Source: Teratosphaeria epicoccoides
Lineage: Eukaryota > Ascomycota > Dothideomycetes > Mycosphaerellales > Teratosphaeriaceae
DNA: 64,000 nucleotides
Direction: 5' to 3'
Assembly: GCA_021401465.1 (NCBI GenBank)
Contig: JADDMT010000021.1
Span: 124,001 to 188,000, forward strand
A program made the position numbers and the translations under genes. The notes below the pieces were generated by a model that was not told the DNA's origin, ran no database searches, and worked only from the letters and a program-made list of their open reading frames with translations. Positions 45,720 through 53,975 of this stretch are shown here, one piece after another (the first letter of the stretch is position 1; each line of letters opens with the position of its first letter).

Positions 45720-46268
45720 CTTGGGCCACGGCTCGACGCTCGGGCGTCTGTGGATCGTGTGGTTGGTCACGCGATTCGACAAAGCTGGTAGCGAGATGTC
45801 TGTCGCCGGCGAAGTCTTCAGCGAACCCTGTACTGTGTATGGCGAAGCGGGAAGGACGGTATAGTCATGGTTCATAGAGCTTCCTTCCAGCTTCCTCAGA
45901 GAAAATCGCAAACGCGCTCGCGTGCTGTTCCTGTTTATACCCGGGGACTGTACAATGAAGCACGACCATGATTCATGCCTCTGTTCCAAAACTACCTCCG
46001 AGCCCTTCCGTCCTTCTATAAGAACCAGATCCTCAACATGCCCCTCACAAATCATCACGAAACCAGTCTCCCCATTCTCAAAAATTCACTGCAGCCCCTC
46101 ACGCTCCCCACTGCGCCTCGTGAGGTCGCTGTCCAGCACTTTATAGGCATCCAGGACCTTATCGCCACACAAGGACCACTGACGGCAAACCCACTCTGCA
46201 ACCTTGGTCCCAATCAATCCGTATCCGTAGCTGGCCCTCTGCAAGACAATAGCGTCGAGCACCCCACA
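45720..46268. other. Region upstream of CCT3 and 3' of the dehydrogenase
   Basis: About 550 bases: CCT3 promoter and leader plus the 3' end of the next minus-strand gene. Nothing else was recognised. Confidence 0.5.
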
Positions 46269-47253
46269 TCAAGGCAGCACATATCCACCATCAATTATCT
46301 GCTTTCGTCAGCCAGCTGCATCATCAGACCGTCACAGTCACAACCCACCGTATCACTGCCAGTCTGATAGGATGAAGCATCGCTCGCCAGATACAGATAC
46401 AGCCCCTTGATCTCCTTAACATGACCCTGCCGGCCGAGCGGAGTCATACGATAGGCTTCGTTGCGCACGCGCTCCGCAGCGCCCATCTTGGTATCGAAGA
46501 ACCCAGGAGAGACGATGTTGACGCGTGCGAAGTCGCGCCACTCTCGAGCGAGACTCTTACCGAGCTGGGTGACAGCAGCTTTGCTCGAGTTGTAGATCTG
46601 AAGCCATCAGCACCTACCTATTGCCGTGCTGCGCGGGTACTCGGCCCAGATGCTTACCGGCTGATCCACAGGCACATTGACAATATGCGCCGAGATACTC
46701 GACGTAATGATCAAATTCCCGAACCCCTGCCTCTTGAACTGCGCCCCAGCATACTTCGCGCAAAAGAAAACGCCATCGACTACATAGATCATCAGCACAC
46801 TGTTCCCCCTCCTCCGCATCTTGACTTACCATTAACAGCAAACTGCCTCCTATACTCCTCAACCGTCTGCTCGCTAATCGCCTTCGAAATCGCCATCCCT
46901 GCATTCGCCGCAAACACATCCAGCTTTCCAAACTCCTCCACAACCTCCTTAACACCCCTCTCAACAGCCAAATGATCCGAGATCTCAACCTGGTACGCCT
47001 TGGCTCTGACCCCGTGCCTCTCAGCCAGCTTCCGGCCTTTCTCAATTGCCGCGGCGTTGGAGTTGTACCACAGGCTGACGTCGCCGCCTGCTTCGGCAAT
47101 GGCCTCTGCGACTGCGAAGCCGATGCCATCGGAGGCGCCAGTGATGGCGACGACTTTGCCTTTCATGCTGAATTGCTCTAGGACGTTTGATGGTGTGTTC
47201 GGAAAGGGCTTGGGGTCCCGTGGAACCTGGGCGTCTTCAAGGGACATCGACAT
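46269..47253 (-). CDS. Short-chain dehydrogenase/reductase (sorbose reductase/mannitol dehydrogenase-like)
   Basis: A Rossmann-fold oxidoreductase. Four exons on the minus strand: 47253-46830, 46779-46658, 46597-46349 and 46298-46269, giving 274 aa. All three introns (50, 60, 50 nt) have GT..AG ends, and the last 30-nt exon restores the family end TIIDGGYVLP. Cofactor motif TGASDGIG is at 39-46, NAG follows, and the active site is Ser in IITSSISAH and YxxxK in IYNSSKAAV. The conserved RVNIVSPGFFDTKM and YQTGSD blocks fit the classical SDR branch that includes L-sorbose reductases and fungal NADP mannitol dehydrogenases; substrate uncertain. MSMSLEDAQ is chosen over the longer open frame upstream, which reads as leader. 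Confidence 0.88.
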
Positions 47254-48165
47254 ATTGGCGGATGGATCCTGCTTTTTCGGTTTTATGTAAAGAATGTTGT
47301 TGCTGTACGGATGCCGCTTTACTGTGTATACGTCCAAATGGATGGCTTTTTCGCGAATGCGGCCCAAAAATCTACACTTCGCAAATTGTTGCAAGTCGAC
47401 GAGCCGAAACATATAATCGGTGATGTCGAAGCTGTTGTTGTGACTACCTGACATGTATGGTCGGTGGGGGCTGACTGTCCACCTTGTCCCCACACCATGT
47501 ACCGGACTCCTGCGGCCCACACAACAAGCAAGGCCGGAACACGGTATGCCGATTCCGGATTTTGGCACTGCAGAATTGTGGGCAGTTTTCTGGATGCGAT
47601 GTACTTCTTTCCGATGTAGCCGATACTCATCGCTGGGCAGGAAAACAGCCGGCAGTGTAGTCGGCTGTCAACGTCCGCACTTTGCCGAGTGGGAGCTGCG
47701 CGGGTTGTATTGCCATGGCTAGAAAGGGTCCAAAGTGGCTCAAGAGCTTACGACATGCGCTCAAGTAAGGAGTCAAGTGACCTTGCAGACGTGGAAGATT
47801 GCCATAGGTCGACCGCAGCCTGGACGTTTCCTACGCATCACATATCGATATTACGGTCGCCCCGAATTCATGCGATGCCCCTCTGCCACGGGTAGTCGTT
47901 GATCACATATTCATCTTGCTTCTGCATCCACCTTATGCCCACCTGTCTGGACTCACGCGTTGGGTATGGACATTAAAATTTGAATTCGTGTCTCGGCAGG
48001 TCTTCTCACTCAGATCTGTCCCATCAGCTGCAAAATGCAGGCCGTATTTTTCAAGTTGCGAAGAAATTTGACAACTCTTTCGCCAAAGAAAACAAAACTC
48101 AACTTGGTGATTTGCCGTGCACTAGCAGTGATAGCGACCTACTCGCGAGGAGCATAGCTGCAGTA
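47254..48165. other. Intergenic region
   Basis: About 900 bases upstream of the dehydrogenase. Only short frames are present with no family signal. Confidence 0.5.
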
Positions 48166-48630
48166 TCAGTCTTCGTCACCATCCCATGATAGATGGAGCT
48201 CAACGTGCTCGAGCGATTGCAGGGTAGATAGCAAATTACCGAATGGCGTGGGCATGGTCAGTGGGCTCGTGATGATCGATTCACTGTCTCGACGAGACCA
48301 TGCCCATGGAGTGGAACCGTCGTCACCCATTAAAGCATTGCTCGGGATCGCTAAGCGCGTGATCTTCTGCAGGTCAGCTGATGGGATTGTCTTTGGAAAG
48401 CGAATACATTGGCCTCCATCGACGTCGAGAAGTAAACGTCGTGAGCTGCAGAGGGTCATTCGTGTGGAGCGAGCGTTAAACTTTCTGTTGACTCGAGACT
48501 CACTCGCAAAGAACTGGGAAAGCCTCGTCGTATAGCTGTCGGCAGCAAAGCAGCAACGCTACGCTGTGAGGCTTCTGGGCAACAGGACGATGTGCGTCTG
48601 CGAGGCATTCACGCTATTCGTGATCGACCT
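48166..48630 (-). pseudogene. F-box-like gene fragment, possibly broken
   Basis: The minus strand reads ALLLCCRQLYDEAFPVLC, a pattern typical of the second half of fungal F-box-like/2EXR domains (Leu-rich then CRQxYxEA). A 58-nt intron (48503-48446, GTGAGT..TGCAG) then joins in frame to SRRLLLDVDGGQ and onward to LSWDGDED, stop at 48166. No start codon or upstream half of the domain is connected. Just before it, a TAGCG/GCGTA tandem repeat (near 48558-48567) separates LLPRSLTA in one frame from LLLCCRQ in the next, and deleting five bases would fuse them. It is therefore either broken or a model I could not complete. Confidence 0.4.
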
Positions 48631-48631
48631 C

Positions 48632-49013
48632 TCAAGCAGCTTTTTTGGCGCCTGGGAAGTTTTCGTCGCTGCTATCTTCGCCACTGTCGTCGTCAATGTC
48701 ACGGTCTCCGTCAAAGCGATCTTCTTGATCAATTCCATCATCGTCATCCTCATTGACGTCCTTTAGCCCATGATCACCGCCAGCTTTCAGCGTCTCCATC
48801 TCTGCAACCCACTCAGAAGAGCCATGCTGCCCTCATCATTCTCGAATGTAGTAAGGTCAGCATAAGCCGTGACATTATCTGCCGGTACTGGGACTTCTAT
48901 TCTTCGGGAACGCGACTCTTTACCCGGTTGCGATTCTGCTCTCCGAGCTTTTCTGGCATGATGCTCCAAGCCGTCGGAAGGTTGTGCGAGATGATACGGG
49001 CATCCTTAGACAT
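48632..49013 (-). CDS. Small acidic hypothetical protein, tentative
   Basis: Two exons could be read on the minus strand: 49013-48924 (MSKDARIISHNLPTAWSIMP and EKLGEQNRNR) and 48826-48632 (starting HGSSEWVAEMETLKAGG, with an Asp/Glu-rich run near DDDDGIDQEDRFDGD, ending PGAKKAA). The intron has donor GTAAAG, a GCTGAC branch and GGCAG acceptor; the product would be 94 aa. It has no recognised domain. The acid-rich second exon looks like real coding sequence, but exon 1 could belong elsewhere and the whole may be part of the broken F-box-like locus next to it. Confidence 0.3.
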
Positions 49014-49267
49014 GATTCCTGGTAGATGCAGTTGTATCTCGTGACTCAGCTCCAGCACCTCAAATGCTATAGTAGCGGCCGACTTGAAGCAAAATGCAGC
49101 GGTTGGGATGGAAATGGAAGTTCCACAAACGACCAAAAGAACGCCGAGATTAGTCCGTCTGTCCTACACCATAACGTCCCTCAACTATCACACCCCTCCT
49201 GCATCAAGCAAAGGACCACCGCCCGCCGAAGGGCGACAGTCGTCAGATGTTTAGCTCTCTCTATGCC

Positions 49268-49996
49268 TCATTTTGCCCATTCGCTGGACTCCTCTACTGG
49301 CTCCTTCGCAGGAAGCGCCCAAGGTGGTGGCTTCAAAGACCCAATGACGCTCCACATCACATCTCTGACCCTCGGATACACACTCTCACACTCGCCAATC
49401 GTGACCACCGCACGCATGTGCTCAGAATATCGGGCACGAATCGCGACGCTGTTCTTGCAATACTCCGCATAGCGTCTCTCAAACATCGCCTCGTCGTCAT
49501 TGCCCCTCTTGCGCTTCAGAAAGCGCTCTTTAGCGACCTCCTTCGAGCAAATGAACTCCACTACGCCTCTCGGCTCGCCTACAGCCTTCTCGAATTCATC
49601 CGCCGCATCGATCTGCCTGGGATAGCCGTCAATCACGAATAGGAATTGGCCGTTGCTGTGCTCTTTCCAGACTTTGTGAGCCAGTATGTCCGCGACCACC
49701 GGACCCGGTATGAGCCTGCTCTGCTCCAGATGGGCTCGGAAGTCGTCGTAGGCCATGCCACCGAGCATACCGTCCTCAATTCCGACTTTGCCGTTGCTGA
49801 TGTCGCGCAGATAGTCGCCGACTGACAAGTGGTAGATCGCGAGTGCTGCCTCGTTGGCTAAACGCTTGCATTGTGTCCCTTTGCCGGATCCTGGTGGGCC
49901 AAGGACGAAGACGATTTCAGGTTTTGGCTTGGGCTCTGGGAGTATGGCTGTAGACTCCTTCTCTTTGGCGACGCTGAGCATTTGGTGAGAGGACAT
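49268..49996 (-). CDS. Adenylate/UMP-CMP kinase-family nucleotide kinase, partner of viperin
   Basis: A single exon of 242 aa. NMP kinases move phosphate from ATP to a nucleoside monophosphate. The P-loop GPPGSGKGTQ is at about 33-42, the NMP-binding helix region follows (HLSVGDYLRD), the second conserved block is FVIDGYPRQ, and the lid/arginine region is FLKRKRGNDDEAMFERRY; these fit the UMP-CMP kinase branch better than adenylate kinase. The ATG at 49996 (MSSHQMLSV) is used because the frame upstream has no earlier ATG. It starts 246 bp from the divergent viperin homologue. In vertebrates the nucleotide kinase CMPK2 neighbours viperin; here a similar supply of its nucleotide substrate is inference. 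Its C-terminus has an extension beyond the usual kinase end. Confidence 0.85.
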   Translation of the reverse strand: MSSHQMLSVAKEKESTAILPEPKPKPEIVFVLGPPGSGKGTQCKRLANEAALAIYHLSVGDYLRDISNGKVGIEDGMLGGMAYDDFRAHLEQSRLIPGPVVADILAHKVWKEHSNGQFLFVIDGYPRQIDAADEFEKAVGEPRGVVEFICSKEVAKERFLKRKRGNDDEAMFERRYAEYCKNSVAIRARYSEHMRAVVTIGECESVYPRVRDVMWSVIGSLKPPPWALPAKEPVEESSEWAK

Positions 49997-50242
49997 ACTG
50001 ACTACAGGCCGTGTGATGCGCGGCCCGCCACACACATATATGCACAACTGTGTAGTGCCAGCGTTTGCTGCCGACCGAAGCAGCGACAAGGCTGAAATGG
50101 CCCCCAGAGGCGAGAGAACGTGCTAGGAGGCAAACTTTTCTCTCTCTCTCTCTCTTGGATCGATGGGTACCATTTGCTCTGAAGCTTTGTGCTGCTTCGA
50201 AATCGCTGTAAGCGAACGATATTTGCTTGTTTGCTGACAGAC
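49997..50242. promoter_or_regulatory. Shared bidirectional promoter of the kinase-viperin pair
   Basis: Only 246 bp separate the two start codons. The region has ACACATATATGC near 50031-50042, a TATA-like element, and a CT microsatellite (about eight CT) near 50140-50155. Joint control of the two genes is inferred from the layout. Confidence 0.5.
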
Positions 50243-51448
50243 ATGATGGCTCAGACCAGAGGTCTCACACTATCACATATTAGACAACATATGCCCAACG
50301 TGAGCTATTTTGCCCAACCAAGGATCTTTGGCGCCCTGAGCATGGGCTACATTACCACGTTTCTAGAGTCAGATACTGGCAAGGCGTGCCTCGCAAGCGC
50401 TGTTGGCGGAGCTTTGATCTACCTCCTACGTACTAGACAGCGATCTCGCCAACGTCTGTACAATCGCGTGGCCAACATTGACAGCGACAAGCAAGAAGAC
50501 TATGCAGGGATGGTTCCAGTCTCCGTCAACTACCACTTCTCTAGAAAGTGTAACAAGGTTTGCAGGTTTTGCTTTCATACCGAGAAGAGCAGCGAGATGG
50601 CTGAAGATCACGAATGGAAGAAGGCTCTCAAGTTGCTCAAGGAGGCCGGCATGCGAAAGATCAACTTTGCCGGTGGTGAGCCCTTTCTGTATCCGCTTCG
50701 ACTGCAGGATATGGTCGAGTACTGCAAGGAAGACCTCCAACTTGAATCAGTATCCATTATCTCCAATGGAACGCTCATCAACAAAAATAGACTCAAGCAG
50801 ATGGCGCCATATGTGGACGTGCTGGGTGTGAGCTGTGACAGCTTTAACGAGAAGACTAACCAAGAGATTGGACGGGGCTCTGGCAACAATGTCAAAAAGC
50901 TCTTCGAGGTGCGGCAGTGGTGCTGCGAGCTCAACATCAAGTTCAAACTCAACACGGTGATTTGCAAGCTCAACTGGGAAGAGGATATGGCATCCAGGAT
51001 TGCTCAGCTCGATCCTTTCCGATGGAAGGTCTTCCAAGTGCTGGTTGTGGGAGGTGAGAACGACGGCGCCGGTACTCGGACGGAAAGGGAGAAGAGGGAC
51101 GCGAAGCGCACTGCGGATGCCACGGAGTTGCTCATCAGCAGCGCGCAGTTCCAAGATTTCTGCGATAGGCACGAGCATTTGGATTGCTTCGTGCCCGAAT
51201 CGAATGACCTAATGGCATCAAGCTATTTGATTCTGGATGAATTTCTCTGCTTCCTGGACAAAGGGTCTGGCAAGGAGAAACAATCGGCTTGTATCTTGGA
51301 CGTTGGGGTCGAGGCGGCCTTGAAGCAGATCAGGTGGGATCAGGTGGCGTTCAGGAATCGAGGTGGTATGTATGACTGGAGCAAGGATGAGAGCCAAGGC
51401 GTGGAAGGGATTGGCTGCGGAGAGCTTCCTAAGGAGCTCAACTTTTGA
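50243..51448 (+). CDS. RSAD2: Viperin homologue, radical SAM nucleotide dehydratase
   Basis: A single exon of 401 aa. Animal viperin converts CTP to the chain terminator ddhCTP with a 4Fe-4S cluster and SAM. Cluster cysteines are Cys103, Cys107, Cys110 in RKCNKVCRFCFHT, and GGEPFLYP binds SAM. Viperin-specific landmarks include SVNYHFSRKCN, KLLKEAGMRKINFAGGEPFL, VSCDSFNEKTNQEIGRG, the FKLNTVICKLNWEEDM segment, and the C-terminal LDCFVPESND, SSYLILDEFLCFLD, ILDVGVE and GGMYDWSKD, much as in animal proteins. A hydrophobic helix (ACLASAVGGALIYLL, about 48-62) could anchor it to membranes. The ATG at 50243 is the first in frame. Which nucleotide it uses is not known; antiviral action in fungi is inference. 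All key residues are present. Confidence 0.93.
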   Translation: MMAQTRGLTLSHIRQHMPNVSYFAQPRIFGALSMGYITTFLESDTGKACLASAVGGALIYLLRTRQRSRQRLYNRVANIDSDKQEDYAGMVPVSVNYHFSRKCNKVCRFCFHTEKSSEMAEDHEWKKALKLLKEAGMRKINFAGGEPFLYPLRLQDMVEYCKEDLQLESVSIISNGTLINKNRLKQMAPYVDVLGVSCDSFNEKTNQEIGRGSGNNVKKLFEVRQWCCELNIKFKLNTVICKLNWEEDMASRIAQLDPFRWKVFQVLVVGGENDGAGTRTEREKRDAKRTADATELLISSAQFQDFCDRHEHLDCFVPESNDLMASSYLILDEFLCFLDKGSGKEKQSACILDVGVEAALKQIRWDQVAFRNRGGMYDWSKDESQGVEGIGCGELPKELNF

Positions 51449-51785
51449 TACAATGTGAATGCCGCTTCTTCACAAGGATATTATCGTCTCAAGTCGCGGA
51501 CGGGATCTGTCTGCAGGCAATGCTTTCTAGTCCGCTTCGTATGGCTTTGTCCTTACTTAAGTTGGATGGCCCGAGGAGATCTCAGAACACAATTACAGCG
51601 CCTGCAAGGCATTCCAGTGGCCACAAGCCACTCTCTCAGTTGAAAGCCTCATTGTCGGGATACTTCAATCAGGCCAACCACATCACCCCGACTTGCCGCT
51701 CCTCGAGACTTAGCCACACGTACTTGCACTCTCAGAACGACAAACGTCAAGCTCAGCAGAACTGAGCGACAAGAAGTTGCCCAGC
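51449..51785. other. Intergenic region after viperin
   Basis: About 340 bases between viperin and the RING gene on the same strand. Nothing specific was seen. Confidence 0.5.
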
Positions 51786-52751
51786 ATGGTCAGCACATTT
51801 GAAGCGCATCATGCAACACTGATCACCTATCCAGCGATCGAGCTCTTAGACACTTTCAACCTAAGCAATCGGGATATCTGTCTGCTATCACCCGAGCGCT
51901 CGCGAGATCGGTATGAGCCTCTTTCTCTCGTTCAGGACCGAGCTGTCACAGCCAATGCTAATCGAGACAATGAGGCAGAGAGCTCCTTCGTCATCGTGAC
52001 CAAGGCCACATGCGAAGACGAAAGCCCAAGCTTCAGCGGGTCGGAGCTTTCAGACAGGCTGACAAGATTAATCATTGATTTGCAGCGTGCGAGTAAATAC
52101 CCAGGTATCACTTCTCTCGGCGTGCTGACCTCTGACAGCATCTCCGAAGACGGCACAATTGTTCGCATAGTCTGCCATATTCAGATGCGAGGGACGAACC
52201 AAACCCCAGTCTCCTTTTGAAAACGGGAGACTCTTTGGCTTTCTGGCCTGGAGAACTGGCCAGGTCGGGAGCAAGGGGTCGTGGATCTCGAGAAGCTCAT
52301 CCGTCGAACCACAGATCATGCAGTGCGCCACGTGAAGGCCCAGCTTCACATAGGCTGCCGGTCAGGAATACAAGTGCAAGACGTCGAAATCCCGTGGAAG
52401 CCACAGAGACAGCTGCCATATCACGCTGTTCTTCTCGCACGATCTGATCGCTTCAAACTCGTTCGATTGCAGGGTTTAGGCGAAGACGAGCGGGCTTGTC
52501 CGATATGCAGTAACGACTATGCGTACGACAAGATGGCGGTCGGGCTGCCCTGCGGAGTTGGCCACAAGTCATGTATGAAATGCCTTCTTCAATGGTCCGA
52601 ATCCAGAGAAGCACAGGACGTTACGTGCTACATGTGCCGCGCACTCATCTATCAGGGCAAGGAGCTTCAGGCTCTGCAGTTCGGCACACCACTCGCCGAC
52701 CCAAAGGCCTACTTCAAGAGAGACGTGGGCAATCAGGACTTCAATATGTGA
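51786..52751 (+). pseudogene. RING-finger protein gene split by an in-frame TGA
   Basis: One frame runs from ATG 51786 (MVSTFEAHHATLITYPAIEL) to a TGA at 52218-52220 and, in the same frame, on to 52751 with no other stop. The second part reads KRETLWLSGLENWPGREQGV, then VDLEKLIRRTTDHAV, and a RING finger: CPICSNDY, then CGVGHKSCMKC and CYMC. This zinc pattern is typical of E3 ubiquitin ligases. The downstream half has no in-frame ATG before the RING, so it cannot simply be a separate gene; a lost sense codon (for example CGA to TGA), a missed intron or stop readthrough are the options. No convincing GT..AG pair was found. Full product would be about 321 aa. It follows the viperin gene on the same strand. 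Confidence 0.55.
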
Positions 52752-53408
52752 GAGTTGCTCCGGAGAGCAAACGCCGATCTCGACGAAAGCACTCCCAGTC
52801 AGGAGCTTGCGCACCATCATCACTGTCAACCCCAAGTTCACTAACCTCGTGCTCCACGCCTGGAACATCCTTGTCTGGCGCGACCGGGAATGGATATGTG
52901 TTTGTCCGCCAGGAAGCAGGTCTGGTGTGCTCATCCAAGTGTTTGTTGTGCATCTACGAATGTCGATGTATTGATATCATGGTCTCTTTATGTCCAAGTG
53001 CTGCGAATGGTCTTAATGGGCTCAGATATTACAGTCCAGCGAAATCACAGCAAGGGACCTAGGTACGAAAGCACAGCAGCCTCAATGTGTCAAGTAGACG
53101 GAGAAGTGTGACTCGCAAGTAGACATGCATGTATTCCAAAAACGGCGGCGGCATAGTCCTGTCGCTGACAAAGCAGCATCCACAACCTGTTCATCAGGCT
53201 ATCCGCACCTACCATGGGACACAAGCCAGTCGTCTCGTCCAAGTTTGCCACAAACCTGCGCAGATTAAGTAATTTAAAAGTCGTGCCCTCGCGCTCATCC
53301 TCAGCATCGCCTAACGTGCCGAGAACAGGCTCGAAGCAATACTTGCTCTTCAACGTAAGCACTGGCCTCGCCTTCGCCCGTGAATCTCGTCAATTCCTTC
53401 TCCAGGCT
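52752..53408. other. Intergenic region between convergent genes
   Basis: About 660 bases between the RING gene and the convergent repeat-precursor gene. Short frames only; nothing recognised. Confidence 0.5.
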
Positions 53409-53975
53409 CTAAAGTTGGCGCTTAGTAAGACCAGATTCACTGCCAGTAAGTGACGACAATTCGTTCTCGAGCGCCTCCAGCTGGCGCTTGGTAAGGCCAG
53501 ATTCATCGCCAGTCAGACTTGACAATTCGCTTTCGAGGGCCTCCAGCTGGCGCTTGGTGAGCCCGGAGCCACTACCCGTCCGTCCTGACAACTCGCTCTC
53601 AAGAGCCTCGAGCTGGCGCTTGACCAGGCTGGAAGTGTCTTCACCGCCCGTGAGCGCAGTCAATTCGCTCTCCAGGCTCTGGAGCTGACGCTTGCCCAGA
53701 GCGCTCTCATCGTCTCCACCCACAAGCTGAGTCAAGTCCGAAGTCAACCCCTCCGGCTCCATACGCTTCTCGAGGCCCTCATCACCACCTCCTAGGGGCC
53801 CAGTGACCTCGGATGTCAAGAGGTCGGTCTCGATACGCTTGGCAAGGGACGCAGCCCCGTTGGTGAGGCTGTCCAGTTCGGTTGGGACCGATGGTGTGTT
53901 GGGGCTGCCAGAAAGGGGCACTGGAACAGCTTGTGTAAGCGCGGCGAGCGCGAGGATGGAAAGAAGGTTGACCAT
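53409..53975 (-). CDS. Secreted repeat precursor with seven Kex2 (Lys-Arg) sites
   Basis: A single exon of 188 aa. The start MVNLLSILALAALTQAVPVP is a clear signal peptide. Lys-Arg occurs at about residues 46-47, 70-71, 95-96, 119-120, 141-142, 163-164 and 185-186, splitting the mature part into similar pieces. The last three units are 22 residues each: QLEALESELSGRTGSGSGLT, QLEALESELSSLTGDESGLT and QLEALENELSSLTGSESGLT, each followed by KR; the preceding unit (QLQSLESELTALTGGEDTSS) is a diverged copy. Cleavage by Kex2 and removal of Lys-Arg would release acidic, amphipathic peptides starting Gln, which can form pyroglutamate. This is the layout of Kex2-processed repeat proteins. No Cys, Trp or Tyr occurs in the units. 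Function unknown. The ATG at 53975 is chosen because it directly precedes the signal peptide. Confidence 0.85.
   Translation of the reverse strand: MVNLLSILALAALTQAVPVPLSGSPNTPSVPTELDSLTNGAASLAKRIETDLLTSEVTGPLGGGDEGLEKRMEPEGLTSDLTQLVGGDDESALGKRQLQSLESELTALTGGEDTSSLVKRQLEALESELSGRTGSGSGLTKRQLEALESELSSLTGDESGLTKRQLEALENELSSLTGSESGLTKRQL
53418..53687 (-). repeat. Intragenic tandem repeat of the Kex2 precursor
   Basis: Four in-frame units (one of 72 bp, three of 66 bp) encode QLxxLExEL..LT....KR. The last three are exact in length and differ by few codons. Copy number may vary between strains by slippage; this is inference. Confidence 0.8.

Noticed and set aside
50189..50242. Longer viperin start upstream of ATG 50243
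   Set aside because: The extension begins at GTG, not ATG, and reads as leader sequence.
51786..52220. Stand-alone 144-aa gene ending at TGA 52218
   Set aside because: The next segment in the same frame has the RING finger but no own start, so a single interrupted gene is more likely.
53409..53975. Alpha-pheromone or ustiloxin-type RiPP precursor
   Set aside because: Repeat units lack Trp, Tyr and Cys, and no UstY-like (DUF3328) or Ste13-type context is seen; described as a general Kex2 precursor.
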